Below, one piece after another: positions 1 to 21,036 of a stretch of DNA of 64,000 nucleotides (positions are counted from its first letter, which is position 1; the number at the start of each line of letters is the position of its first letter). The stretch comes from Blastocystis sp. Blastoise (lineage: Eukaryota > Sar > Bigyra > Opalinata > Blastocystidae). The notes below the pieces were generated by a model. It worked only from the letters and a program-made list of their open reading frames with translations, was not told the origin of the DNA and did no database searches. Both the position numbers and the translations under genes were made by a program. The DNA lies in assembly GCA_039096225.1 (NCBI GenBank), contig JBBPEB010000013.1, forward strand, positions 399,501 through 463,500, in the 5' to 3' direction.

Positions 1-807
1 ATTCTGAAATATATACATATTGAAATATATATATAATATATATTAGAACCATAAATATTAATTAATATAGATGAATATTATCATTAAAAAAAAAGATAAA
101 ATATTATTTACTAATAATAATAAGTACTCTATATATATATACTAGAATTGAATTTAGGAGAGGATAGATCGAAAGGTGGTAATTTAATAAACCATGTATG
201 AGATGGATTATTAGGACATGTTAACCAAACAGTATAGTTATTCCCTATAAGAACAGATTCAGGAGTATTCTCTTCATTTAAGCGTTTATCCCAAAAAGGA
301 ATTAAATCTGGAAAAACACGAGAAAATTGTAAATTATATCGTTTCTCATTTATTTCACATTGAATACATTTCGCTAGATAGAATTAGAATATGATTTTAT
401 ACAAAAGAAATATATTATCATTTAAATTTTTATTATAATAAAATAATAATAATTTATTAATAACTTAAATAATAATAAAACCATTACAAAATATACATAC
501 GTGGATGATTATATCGTTTGTAATATCCTGCAAAATGTTCTATCGTATCTTTCCATCCATGTTCAGGTACTTTATTACACTTCCACCAAACTGGATAAGG
601 ATAATCAATAGGAATTTCAAAAGCACTAAATCTGTTCTTTACAACGTGCAATTCTTTAGCTACATCTCTATTTAACCACCCTAAACTCCTTTCAATACTT
701 GATTTCGATATATGTTTGAGTTCATTTTCATTTGTTTGTATTTTTTTCTGTGAATCCTCCATAATTAGTTCATTATCATCTATAAGCTTTATTGATTTTT
801 GTTGCAT
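1..807 (-). CDS. Zinc-ribbon (DUF4379-type) protein, C-terminus beyond the window
   Basis: The first exon runs from the ATG at 807-805 to about 501, and a second lies near 377-143. The first zinc unit reads SLGWLNRDVAKEL...VWWKCNKVPEHGW, followed across the intron by KCIQC. That is the W-x-K-C...H...C-x2-C layout of DUF4379 treble-clef/zinc-ribbon repeats. A second unit, VFPDLIPFWDKRLNEENTP followed by VWLTCPNNPSHTW, follows at once. The donor is GTATGTATA. Another intron starts near 142, and an acceptor-like TTTCAG lies at the left edge, so the protein continues outside. An upstream in-frame Met (984) is possible but passes through a hydrophobic AT-rich stretch, so I prefer 807. Function is unknown; in other genomes such repeats are often tandem and suspected to bind nucleic acid (family knowledge, not shown here). 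Confidence 0.6.
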
Positions 808-1099
808 TGTACTACAACATTTAAAGAAACAATAATGGAGACCTATAAAAAGTAATTTATATTTCAGGTAGATACTTACGTAATACAACTCTATATCGAG
901 AGCTACTTCGTATCGTAGCAAGCATATAGGTGTATGTTTTATATTATCAGAGTTATATAAAAACAAAAAATGCTGAAAAAACAATTTCAGTTTATAAAAA
1001 TTTACTTAATTTTTTTCAGTTGATTTGACTTGTTTGAATTTCAAACACTATTCAGCCATTATTTAAAAATATTATTATTAGCCTCATTATATATTTAAA

Positions 1100-2275
1100 A
1101 TGCAGAATGATTCATTGAAAGTATGTCAACAACTCATTAAGTTTATGTTAGTAGATAATATCGTTAAAAGACAAGTATGAATTACAAGAACCAAACTTTA
1201 ATGAGCGTTTCTCCACATCTTTATCACCAGTATGATACAAATATTTCTATATAACTTTTTTAAATTTGCTTATATAGATTGATGATGAAGAAAACAAATC
1301 AAATTCTGTTGATTCTATTGTAATTCTTATTATTTACTTGTAAGTAATATTTAAATATATATATTAGGATCAAATCTATCGTCTCTTTGGTATTTCAACT
1401 TTTTATAATCCTTCACGAAATCATTTTTCTATACGATTTGATACCTGCTACAAAGGTATTATTTATAAAAGTCATATTTGTTTTTTATATTATTATATAA
1501 AATAATAATCATATAATTATATTATTATATAAAATATTCATTTTTAATTATATAAACTATTAATCATATAATTATATTATTATATAAACTATTAATTATA
1601 TAAAAATATAAATCTTATAAACAGGTCATTATTATGAAACATTTTATGTTTTCTTAAAGCCAAAAATGGATTCAAATTCCGATGAAATTCAAATAGTAGG
1701 TCATACATTACCACCTTTTATTCCAATTGAAGAATGGAGTAAACAACTTTCTCAATCTAATCTTAAAGTATAGATTCTATATATATTAGCTATTTTTTTA
1801 TACTTTATAACTATTACTATTTTTATATATAGTTATTTACAACAAATATTAATATTTATATAAACTCGTATATTATTCGAAGAGAACAATTAAAAGAAAT
1901 TAAAGATAATTCTTTATTTATCAAAGAAGTATACAATTAATATTCCATTATCACAATATTTATATTTTTATCTTTTAAAGCAATATATTCTATTGTCTTT
2001 AGGGTCTTCATATATATTCTAATCAATCTTTTTCTATTTCCATTATATCCTTCAATAATTGCTATATTACTTTATACTATGAATACAACTCAAGTCTTCC
2101 TACAACAATCAACTTTGGTGCATCCAATCAAATGAATGTTGAATTATCAGAATATATGAATCACAATACACAACCAAAAAATCAATTTACTGAAAGAATA
2201 TTTAATGAAAAAACTAAAGATTTGTTCTTGAAGAATTATTTGAACGAAGCTTTAATGTCTTTATATCAACAGTAA
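1100..2275 (+). CDS. CENP-O / Mcm21-like kinetochore protein
   Basis: Seven exons give about 245 residues: 1100-1120, 1155-1229, 1278-1319, 1368-1455, 1625-1767, 1833-1928 and 2003-2275, all in phase with GT-AG introns (the first only 34 nt). The diagnostic block is DQIYRLFGISTF, then SIRFDTCYKGHYYETFYVFL, then VGHTLPPFIPIEEW, then an arginine-rich helix (IIRREQLKEI). This is the order of the CENP-O domain: RFDT strand, YYV strand, a HT-PPFIP element, then an R-rich helix. A C-terminal beta-rich part, ITLYYEYNSSLPTTINFG, follows. In animals and yeasts CENP-O/Mcm21 belongs to the inner-kinetochore CENP-OPQUR/COMA complex. I inferred the family from motif order alone; a divergent RWD-domain protein of another kind is the main alternative. 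Confidence 0.62.
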
Positions 2276-4927
2276 TTTGATTTTATTTATTCTACATTAT
2301 GTACTTTATTATTTTTTTATATGTTATTTCATGATTTTTTGTTTGTTTTTCTTAAATTAAATTGTTTTTCTTAACCAAAAATAATATTATTTTATCCTTA
2401 GCCATCAATACATAATATAAAAAATTTTTACTATTGAAAAGTATTCATAGTATACTATTTGCAAAATGTATGAACTGTAATGTTTGTAGTTATTTGGCTT
2501 TAAGAAATGACAATAATAAAAAAACTCAAATGATTGAAATAAAAAGATAGCTTTTTAATTATTTAGAACAAATATGAAACGATCTTTAAGATACAAAAGG
2601 ATACATAATAAGAATATATAAATGTATCGTAATAATAGAAACAAATAAAAAATAAAAAAATAAAAAATATATATATATATATGATAATAATAAATATATA
2701 CTTGCATGACTAATAATAATAAGTCATAAAGATCATAATTATTAATAATAGTCACATAAAAAACAAATATATACTTAAAATCAATCTTAAGAATGAAATC
2801 AATATGAAATAGAAAAAAAAAGAATAGATAGATAATGATGCTAAATATATATAATATGTTCATAACTGTATATAGTAATATAAAACACAAATGATGGATA
2901 TATATAAATAAAAGAATAAAATATAATAACAAATATATTATAAATATGTAATAAGAATATATACATAAAAAGAATTAGTTGTAGAAAAACAAGATTTTTC
3001 AGGTTAATTTATTCCTATTGTAGCCAATATCCATAAATAACAACATGAAAAGATATAACAAGCTATTAACCTTTTAATATATGTATATATAATGATGTAT
3101 ATATTATATAATAAGAATACTTTGCTCTATATATATGTATTAAAAAAAATAGATTTATTATAGTATATAGTATTTATATATATTAGATAAATAAAGATGA
3201 GTGAATATATGTATATATGTTTAGTGTATAGACCTTGAGGAATACTAAAAGTATAGATAACAAATAAATAATATAAAAAAAAAAGAAGATAATACAGTAT
3301 TATTTAAAAATAAAAAAAAATAATTCAAGTTTCAACAATATAAAACAATATACTTTTATAGAATTCATAATTAATAAATAATATAATAAAGGAAATATAT
3401 ATAGAAAAGAAATGTTAAAAACAAGAGTAAATATAAATTATTAAAAAATAAAATAATTATATATATATAAGAAAGATTAGATTATTAACATTATTTTCTT
3501 TTCATTAAAAATAAATATCAATAAATAATGAAAATAAAAAGAGAATAAAACGAAGAATTCATATATGTATATAGAGTAAAATAAAAATAAATACAAAATA
3601 GTAAAGACTAGATATATATAAATAATAGCTAATTAACAAAGTATTAAGTAATAGTTGAAAATGTCTTTAATAAAATTATATTATCTATATATATATAGTT
3701 AATTAAATTATATTCTAATACTAATATATACTTTATTCATTAACGAGATAAAAAGGTATACAAATATATATAATGTAAATTATATAAAAAAAAAAGAGTA
3801 GATATACAATATATAATAAATCTTGTAAAATAAATAGTGACAAAATAGAAAAAGAAGAGTATTATATATATATATATACATAAATATATATATATACAAT
3901 ATTTGTTATATATAATAATTTGTTTCAAAATAATAAAATAAAAAACAGACAGAAAATTAGATTAAGTAGCGAACTCTATATATTAATATATAGTATTCCA
4001 AAAAACCATATATATATATATAATTTAACTGCGATGCAAACAATACAATACACATCAAAGTTATTAAATGAAAAATAAATAAAATTATAGCAAAAACAGT
4101 AAAAATATATATGTTTATTTTTTTTATTTTTTTTTTAATAAAATACTATTCGCAAATATAAATAAATATAGGAAAATGAATTTTTAAAGTATGAAAAAAT
4201 GAAAATCAAAAAGAATGAAACAAAAATAAATAAAATATAAAAAAAATAAAATATAATAATAAAAAAAAGATTAAATAAGAATATATTTGTATGGGGAAAA
4301 ACAAATGAGGAAATAAATATAAACATGAGGATTATATATATATTCTAATATAGATAATATCAGAAATAAGAAATATATATATATAATATATTAAATATAT
4401 ATATATATAATATATAGAATATAAGGAATATATATATAAAACATAATATATAAGAAATATATATATATAATATATATAATATATATATATAATATATTTC
4501 TAAATATATTATTATAAATGTATATATCAATAGATATATACATTGAACATTAAGAATAAAGGGTTAAATATTTATAAATAAAAGAAGATGAATAAATAAT
4601 AAAGTTATATCTCTTATTTTCTTCAAGAAAAATAATGTATATATATATATAGTGATCGATATAGTAGACAAAAGATAATATATATATGAATACTTATTGA
4701 ATATATATATAATATATAATATAAATATAATAATAAAATAGTATACTATAGGAAACAATGAATTTCATAATCACTTATAGCGTGGAGAAATGAATAGTAT
4801 TTCAAATATAATTGTATATATATGTAAAGTGTAAATAAGAGAATAATGATAGATATAAATATATTCTAAATAAAATATAAAAACCCATAAATGAAAAGGA
4901 CGAAAAAAAAAAAAAGATTATTTAAAT

Positions 4928-4965
<38 letters not shown>

Positions 4966-5331
4966 CAAGAAAATATCTCGAAATATGTAATAATGAATAT
5001 AATGAATATAATGAATATAATGAATATAATGAATATAATGAATACAGAAAATAGAAAAGAAATAGATTCTACATATATATAGATATATATATAAGAAAAA
5101 TCTCTTTTAAAAAGAGTACATGCATATAATAATAATTATTCCTAATTCAATTAAAATAACAACAATAAAATCTGTTTAGGACAAAGAAAATTAAATACTA
5201 AAAAAAAAGAAGAAATGACATTAGTGTTAAATAAAAATTAAAATAAACAATTTAGAATATTTTATATACTAAATATATAGTATTAAATATATACATATGT
5301 ATATATAGAAGAGTTCGTTAAATAAAATTAT
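2276..5331. other. Gene-free, extremely AT-rich spacer between convergent genes
   Basis: About 3 kb with no exon-like stretch on either strand. It lies between the 3' end of the CENP-O-like gene and the 3' end of the minus-strand gene at 5332. It is dominated by A-rich tracts, TATATA runs and near-repeats of AATATATATATA (densest at 4320-4510, where G+C is roughly 8% by eye). The apparent open frames here read only as I/Y/F/L strings and are composition artefacts. Confidence 0.7.
4992..5044. repeat. Tandem 9-bp repeat (AATGAATAT)
   Basis: Five perfect copies of AATGAATAT and a sixth partial one, head to tail, inside the AT-rich spacer. It shows no coding potential. Confidence 0.9.
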
Positions 5332-9449
<4,118 letters not shown>

Positions 9450-11219
9450 AATAATAAAAAAAAATAATTTATATTTATACATTTCTTATTTTGCATATAT
9501 CAGTAATATATTAGAAAAAAGACAAATAAGACGTCACAAAGAAAATATATTAAAAAATGACTTTACAAAAAAAAACAAATTGTAAGAAAAATGTGACCAA
9601 TAATCACGAATATAGAAATGTGGTCTTTGAATAAGTGAAAACAATTGTATTTCCTCGGTTTAACCAACAGTTTTAAGGCCATATTAACAAAATTATAAGA
9701 GCCCTATTACGAAAACCAAACGTGATTATCTCTTGGTTGAACGGAATAACTGTAAAGTGTTCAACGAACCAGATGCATATTGAACATATCAACCAATAAT
9801 TTCCATGATATAACCAAATACTACTGATAACGCCCAATATTAGGCGTCATGACATCTACAAAAAATGCAACATCTGACAAAAGTTGTGTTTTTCTATAAG
9901 AAAAAGATTATGCGAGATATACTTTTTATCTTTAAGATAGAGTTATCATTTGCCTTATCTTTTTGACCAATTTGTTTTTTTGTTTGCTGTTTTTTATGTA
10001 CAAATAACTATATTTATTGAGTAACCTTATTTTAGCTGTATCTTCTGAAACGTTATATACATATTACTATATGTCTAACCATGTTGCTTTTATCATCTAT
10101 TGAATGACTCCTCTATTTATATATTGTGTTCAATAGGATAAATGTACATCACTTTTATAGATAAAAAGCATGCTTTTTTTAGTTTGAGTATTTTATTTTT
10201 TGCCAATCTCCAATTTTTTACAGTCTATAACTTTTTTATTGTTGTATCATAAGATTCTTTTATATAATTTTGAGCGGGTATTTGCTTAACTAAGTTGATT
10301 TCGTCATTCAAAAATATTCTTTTAACAATATTTATAAAATATATATGCTATAAAGCATATTATTCGATACATAACCATAATCAATATTCAGTTTCAAGTC
10401 AAAACGACCCAAGACTCAGCAATAACGAATAAATGTGAATATTATCACGAGTATATACAACATTTTGTATTTTTTAATAATATATCCCTATATTAGTTGA
10501 TACAAATAGTTATTGACAAAGATAATTGATGTGAAGAAACATTTTAAAAATATGTTACTTGCTTTGTCGCAAATATGAATACGTTCTCTATACAGCATAT
10601 ATTATAATAGTAAATAAGCAGACTAAGAATAACAAATAAAATCGTTAAATTAAGAAAAAACATGTGAATGGTCGTATAACATGATAAGGTTTTATGATAA
10701 AATTATGTTTTTAGTCTGTAGCGAGATAATAGAATCATATAAATGAGGGAATACGATTTAAAATGAAGTCGCACCAAAGTAAAAGATTACGTTATTTATG
10801 AAATAGTAGGTGATTCTGGTTATAACATAATTGTTCCTATTTAATAAACATTTTTTTTAGAAAAAGCATTCTTTATAATAACACATTTCGATAAGGTGAA
10901 GTAACAAAGTAAGTTATTATTTATGAATTCCGTTTACGTTTATATGAAAAAACATAAAAGATGACTAGAGATTTTAATTTAATCGCGGTTGTGGTTAAAA
11001 CAAGAATTTAGAATTTTTCTTTTGTATTTCACGACCACTTTAATTCGTCGTTAAAAGACTTCAAAATAAAATATAAATAAAGAAGTTTTCCTTTCAAAAG
11101 GTCTACTGCTGATAAAGAACAATTACAAATAATTTTCTGGCACTTTTTAAACTGTAATGATGTTTCTTTAAGATTTATATAGTCTATATATTTTAGAACT
11201 GCTTTACGTTGAACTTGAT
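9450..11219. other. Divergent intergenic region, probable two-way promoter
   Basis: About 1.8 kb between the start codons of the minus-strand gene (9449) and the plus-strand MYB gene (11220). It lacks the (TA)n runs typical of introns here and has mixed, slightly more GC-rich sequence. I saw no convincing exon, tRNA or repeat; a short minus-strand frame at 11029-11235 has no support. Confidence 0.55.
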
Positions 11220-15445
<4,226 letters not shown>

Positions 15446-16044
15446 GATTAGAGTTTACTATTTATAGTCTCCATTTTTTTTTTTTTGTTTTTTGTTTTTT
15501 GTTTTTATAATTTTTTTATTATTTGTATTTGTTTTATGTATTTTATAGTTATTCTTTTGCCATTATTCTTCTTCTATTTTTATTCTAATTAAACACATTT
15601 TTTTTTAATTATTCATTATTTTAAGTCTTCTTCTATTGGTCAATTATATCTGACTTGTTATATTTTATGTCTACTATTCTTAATCGTTTTTCATTTTTTT
15701 TTTGTGAATCATATGTTTGTTTTTATTAGTATTTAAAGATTTTCAATTAATTCGTCATACTCTTTTTATTTAAGTAGAAAATATTTTAAAATAATTTTTT
15801 TTTATCTTATGCGAATCTTTGTAAAATAAAAAAATATAGTTTCTTTTATAATTAAAAAAAATATGAAAACATAAATAGTTCTTATCCTATAATACAAAAG
15901 TTAAAGATAAAAAATATATTGATAAATAGAATACATTATTTATCTGATAACAGAAAAATTTAAAAAGAAAACAACAAACAACAATAATATTTAAAAACTT
16001 GCTAGCAAACAACATATATAGAACAACTACAAACAATATATTAT
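15446..16044. other. Convergent 3' spacer
   Basis: About 600 bp between the stop of the MYB gene and the stop of the minus-strand AHSA1-like gene. T-runs occur just after the MYB stop. No gene seen. Confidence 0.6.
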
Positions 16045-16571
16045 TTAATCAAAGTCTTTTTCTAAAATAAGATTAAATCCAAGGAAATTAGAAATTTGTC
16101 TAAATATTTGATCCATCCATCCACTAAGAACGCTATTTACAACTCCACTATTACCAAATTTATCAAATTTAGGAATATTCGTTTGATCAATAGTAACTTC
16201 AGTTAAAGCATGTTCAATTTCATCTAAACGAATTGTAGCAATAGAGTATACTCCATCTTCCCAATCTCTCTTACGCCATTTCATTTCTATACCTGAATTG
16301 TCCTATATTCAAAGAAGAAATGGTAAAAATGGTATTTAAATCAAAGAATATATCATACAATCTTTAAGAATTGACCCATGATAGCACCATCAAATATAAT
16401 ATATCGTCCACCTACTTTATTTTCAATAGAAGCAGGAGCTCTTGTATAAAATTGAACCATATTATTATCTGTAATAGCTCTGACAATTTCAGAAGGAGGA
16501 ACACTAAATCTAACACAAAGATGGATATCTTCAGTAGTAGTTTTCTTTGAAGGTTTATTAAATACTTCCAT
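16045..16571 (-). CDS. AHSA1/START-domain protein (activator of Hsp90 ATPase C-domain type)
   Basis: Two exons (16571-16359 and 16302-16045) give 156 residues. It starts MEVFNKPSKKTTTEDIHLC. The body follows the AHSA1 pattern: VPPSEIVRAITDNNMVQFYT, then GGRYIIFDGAIMGQFLKI, then KWRKRDWEDGVYSIATIRL, then ALTEVTIDQTNIPKF and a C-terminal helix SGWMDQIFRQISNFLGF. These are the beta-strand, IFDG, WR-x-W and GW features of the Bet v 1-like AHSA1 domain. In full-length Aha1 this domain follows an N-terminal Hsp90-binding domain. Here it stands alone, as in the short AHSA1-like proteins of many eukaryotes and bacteria. A co-chaperone role is plausible but not shown. The single intron has GTATGATA..ATAG borders. 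A Met 32 codons upstream opens onto a hydrophobic AT-rich run and was not chosen. Confidence 0.85.
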
Positions 16572-17765
16572 AATAAATTCTAAAAGCAATAAATATAGAT
16601 ATATTACTAGTTTAAATAAAATAAAAATAGATATACAAATTTTTAATAGAAATGATAGAATTTCCATTTATCCTAGAAAAATTGCTTTTTGTTCTAGAAA
16701 AATCCATAAAAACAAGATTATTTTGATTCTTTTCTATTTTTTAACATAACAAAATGAACTCAGAATTTGAGATAAAAGTGTTTATTTGAACTGGAATACG
16801 TTCAAAACAAAAGATTTCAAAGTCTTCAACATACGTTCTGCAGTATTCTTGTGATATACAGACAATATCTTTAAATACATGTTATTCTTAACTTATTTTC
16901 ACACTATACTGCACAAGAAATGTCTTCATATGGTCTTGATATCTTCGATTATTGTTAATAAATAAATCCTCAATAAGAAAACAAACAATAAACTAAGAAC
17001 TCCATTTTATTCATGTCTAACGACTTATTGATTAATATTGAGTATCTTCTGATATCTGCCAAAATGTTTTACATTTGATTTATGAAAAAGAAAAGCTATA
17101 AACATGTCATATGAGAAACACGGCTAATGACCTCATTGACAACACGATTTTAATAAAATGAGCCTTTTATCATATGTCTAGAATTGATATGATTGATTGA
17201 TATTAGAAAAAGAAATTCAGAACAAAGTAATAGTTTATAAACAACAAAATTGTCATTTAAATACACAAAAAATACAATGAATATTTTGTTTAATAATGAT
17301 AATGATTAAGATATACTCATTCGTTTATTTTTCTAACATCTCAATATATGAAGACAGTAAAAAGGATCTAGCAAAGTGAAAACAAATAAAAGAGTCAGAA
17401 GGAGAAGAATGTATTTGTATTCTGAAAAAAAACAACACAATTATTAATTCGTCAATGACAATAAATTGACGAATAGATGAGAGCATTTAAAAACAGGAGA
17501 TTTTTGACTTTATGAAAAACGAGGTTTCGTGAATGAGAATACCGTCAAAGAATGAAAATAATGAAAAAATGCGATAATTCTTGTTTGTATTCTTGATTAT
17601 TTAGGACTACAAAGAAAAAGAAGTTATACATATATATTTCTATTACAAAAGTGTTTATAAGAGTTCAAAAGAGTACCTAGATACTATTCTGAACGAATCT
17701 ATAATAAGGTACTTCTAGAATAGTTCTAAAGAACAAGAACAACGTTTTTGTCTCATTAATTTAAA
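16572..17765. other. Divergent intergenic region
   Basis: About 1.2 kb between the start codons of the minus-strand AHSA1-like gene and the plus-strand PP2C gene. It has mixed sequence without (TA)n tracts and no exon-like stretch, and is presumably a shared promoter region. Close to the PP2C start is a GTTCTAAAGAACAAGAAC imperfect inverted repeat (about 17724-17741). Confidence 0.5.
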
Positions 17766-18338
17766 ATGGGCAACTGTATATCAAGTGGATTTGTTTCTGC
17801 ACCTGAAACAAGTCGACTAGTTGAAACCAATCCAGATGAAGAAGTTCCTGGACACGCTACTGAAAATAATATCCTTTTGAATATATTTTATATATATATC
17901 TCAAGTATTCTTGATTATTTTTTCTCTGTTCTCTTAATTCTTTTATGTTTTGCAACACTTATTTCACAAACAATTCATGAAAACAATCTTCGTCAAGATC
18001 GAGAAGATTGGGAGAAAGCGAAATGTGATAGATGGAAACAATTAAGAATATCTACTGTAAATGCTAATTATAATCAAGATATTTCTTGGGTTGATATTGA
18101 AGCTCAAGTATTTTTTATCATCTATTTATTATTGCTTTTATGTTCTACATATATATACATGTTTCATCTTTTTTTTTCCTTGAAGAATAGATATTTTATT
18201 ATTATATAAATCATAATGTTTATTATTATTCTATAGGGTACCTCTCAGTTATCTGATTATGATATTCCAAAAGGTATGGAAGACTTTCATATTACTTGTA
18301 ATTCTGTAAAAGCAGATGAATGGCTTACATTCCTTGTG

Positions 18339-18398
<60 letters not shown>

Positions 18399-20848
18399 TT
18401 ATCTAGAATAAAATAAATGTTTCATATACTATATATAAATACAAGTAATATATAAGTAATATTGTATATATCTATAGATGTGATGGTCATCATGGTAGTC
18501 GATGTGGTAATTTAGTTGTACAGATGTTATCCGATAAAACAAGAAATTATTTACATTCCTGTCATACTATAGAAGAAATGATTGAAGCATTAGAAAGATC
18601 TTATAAAGAAGTAGATGAACAAGTATTAGCTTTATTTGAAGATACTATTCAACAATATGAAAAAGAAGGAAAAGTATACTTTTTATGTAATAGATATATT
18701 TTATTTAAAGAATTATATAACACTGTTTTCTTTTAATCATTTTGTTGTTATTAATTATGATTGTTTATTGTAGTATTATTATATATTTGTTTTTTTAATA
18801 ATTATAATTATATATATGTATATATAGGAAATTGACCCTTCCCTTGGTGTATATAGTGGATGCGTCACAGGTATGATCAATATTAACGGCAATCACATGC
18901 TTTTATCTGGTGTTGGTGATTGTGGTATTATTATATGTGAAAAAGGAAAATCTATTACAAATATTACAGAACATAATGCGAAAAATCAAGAAGAAAGACA
19001 ACGAATAGAAGTATTATTATAGTTATTATCGTGTTTATTATGTTTATTATGTTTTTTATGTTTATTATGTTTTTTATATTTATTATTATATTATTCATTC
19101 TATATAGGCACTTGGAGGATCATTCCGTGATGGTCGAGTTGAAGGATTACTTGGTATATATATATATATATTATACTTACTATTATATATTACTATACTT
19201 ATTATTATTAATAATAATTTCTTTAGCTGTAACACGTGCATTTGGTGATTATGCATTTAAACTTGAGAATGACAAACAGTACGTCATTTGTAAGCCGTCT
19301 ATCGATTATCATGAAATTACTTCAGGTATATATATAATTATTATTATAATATTATGAATATTCTATTAAATAATTTTATATCATTTTCTTTTAATGATTC
19401 ATGATTGTCCTATATATATATATATATAGATTGTGAGTTTGCTATATTATGTAGTGATGGTGCATTATATAATATATCACCTCAAGGTATAGTTACTTAT
19501 ATAAGAGATAAATTACTAAATGGAGAAACACCAGAACAAGTCACAAAAGATGTTATTCAAAAAGCTAGAAATAAGTATATAAAATATCATATTATATACA
19601 TATATATTATTATTATTCTATTAAAATGAACTATTTTATTTTATTTTTATATTAAATCTATATATATATATAAATAAAGGATGTGTTGATGATATTACTT
19701 TATATATAATATTCTTTAATACATCTTTTGTTCCTCCTACTCAAGCTCCTCAACGGATTGGATCTTCAGCATGTGACTCATTGGAGCGTCATTCACTAGT
19801 GACTATTCCTGAACGTCTTAGTGCGTACTCAAATTCTAAAGAACATTCTATTAAATCTTCCAGTCTTCGTCGAAGTGATAGTAATAATAGTCATAAGAGT
19901 AATCATAGTCATATCTCCTTAAGTAATAATACAATGTCATTATCAAATTCCCGTGAAAACTCCTCAAAACATTTAAGAAGTTCAGATAGTAATCATTCAC
20001 TTTTTCTTCATCGAAATAATAGTGCTTCCACATCACAAGATAATAATGTTTCTACACCTAGTATTATCAATAATAATAATAATATATCAGATAATACTAA
20101 AAATATCTCTGATAATAATAAAAATATCTCTGATAATACTAAAAATATCTCTGATAATACAAAAAATATCTCTGATAATACTAAAAAAATCTCTGATAAT
20201 ACTAATAATATCTCTGATAATACTAATAATATCTCCGATAATAATAATAATAGCTTAAATATGTCCCTAAATACTGAAGAGCCTACTCCCCTTCCATCAA
20301 TTCCAATAATTAGCGATATTCCCGCGGGAGTTCTTATCTCAGTAGAACATTCTTCTTCTTCTTCTCTCTCTACTAGATCTACTTCTGCTTCTATTCAATT
20401 CCCTATACATACTCCTTCTCCTTATAGTCCTAAACAAAGTCCTTCACCTCTTAATAGAACACATTATGCATCAACTGCTTCTTCTATTCCTTCATCAAGA
20501 TCTAATACTAATTCTATTTCAAATTCTATTTCAAATTCTCTTCCTCATACTTCTTCTTATATACATACATCTTCTCAACAAAATCCTATAAGAACAAATT
20601 CAGTTGGAAATAAAACTGAAAATAATTTTTTCTCCTTTAATCGAGATTCTCAACGTCGTCATTCTTCTATTTCTTCTCAAACTAATGAAACATCCCATAA
20701 TAACTCTTCAAACTCAAGTCGATCTTCTTCATTTTCTCAAACAAATCCTATAAGACGGATGTTGTCCTTAAAGAAACAATGGGATACAGAAATATTATTT
20801 GATAACCAAAATATCAATTCTATTAATGAACCATTATGTAAATCTTAA
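17766..20848 (+). CDS. PP2C-type (PPM) protein phosphatase with N-myristoylation signal
   Basis: The start MGNCISSGF fits an N-myristoylation and palmitoylation signal, suggesting membrane attachment. Exons lie near 17766-17868, 17959-18107, 18237-18337, 18478-18674, 18828-19018, 19108-19153, 19227-19325, 19430-19574 and 19680-20848. PPM motifs appear in order: VCDGHHG (metal-binding Asp; family DGHGG), SGCVTGM...NGNHMLLSGVGDC (family GSTA...N-GDS), ALGGSF...EGLLAVTRAFGD, AILCSDGAL, and CVDDITLYIIFF (family DNIT). The core metal aspartates are present, so activity is plausible. The motif II Ser/Thr positions and the Ser after GD are altered. About 370 C-terminal residues are Ser/Asn-rich with heptad-like repeats. 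The junction 19574/19680 is off by one base with the obvious GT-AG sites: a one-base error, an unusual splice site or a true lesion. Confidence 0.85.
17869..17958 (+). other. Probable second U12-type AT-AC intron
   Basis: Starts ATATCCTTTT and ends GCAACAC, with CTCTTAAT (17931-17938) as candidate branch site about 21 nt from the end. Removal joins ATENI to ISQTIHENN in frame and deletes a run of about 30 hydrophobic residues that has no place before a PP2C domain. The unspliced reading is also open, so evidence is weaker than for 12479-12584, but the identical ATATCCTT donor in the same window is persuasive. Confidence 0.62.
18341..18394. repeat. (TA)n dinucleotide repeat in an intron
   Basis: About 27 TA units immediately behind a GTAAATATA donor of the PP2C gene. 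Confidence 0.9.
20085..20250 (+). repeat. In-frame 21-bp repeat encoding NISDNTK-type heptads
   Basis: Nine or so tandem units of the pattern ATCTCTGATAATACTAAAAA in the PP2C tail encode (N/K)ISDN(T/N)(K/N). Third-base and Asn/Lys variants show partial divergence. No fold is suggested; it is a disordered, Ser/Asn/Asp-rich array. Confidence 0.85.
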
Positions 20849-20987
20849 TTTTTATAAAATATTTATATATATTAAAATATATATAATTATTTATCTATAT
20901 TTATATATATATAATATATTCAAATATCTATATCTACCTAAAATCATTGAATGTTATGTTTTTACTTTATTGTAAATAAAACTGTAT

Positions 20988-21036
<49 letters not shown>

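Noticed and set aside
2555-4758. Several open frames reading as I/Y/F/L-rich small membrane proteins on the minus strand
   Set aside because: They lie in a tract of about 90% A+T, match no family and have residue content set wholly by composition.
17766-18209. PP2C exon read straight through 17869-17958 as a transmembrane segment
   Set aside because: An AT-AC intron with exact donor motif explains the hydrophobic stretch and keeps frame; PP2C proteins rarely have such a segment after a myristoylated start. Not fully excluded.
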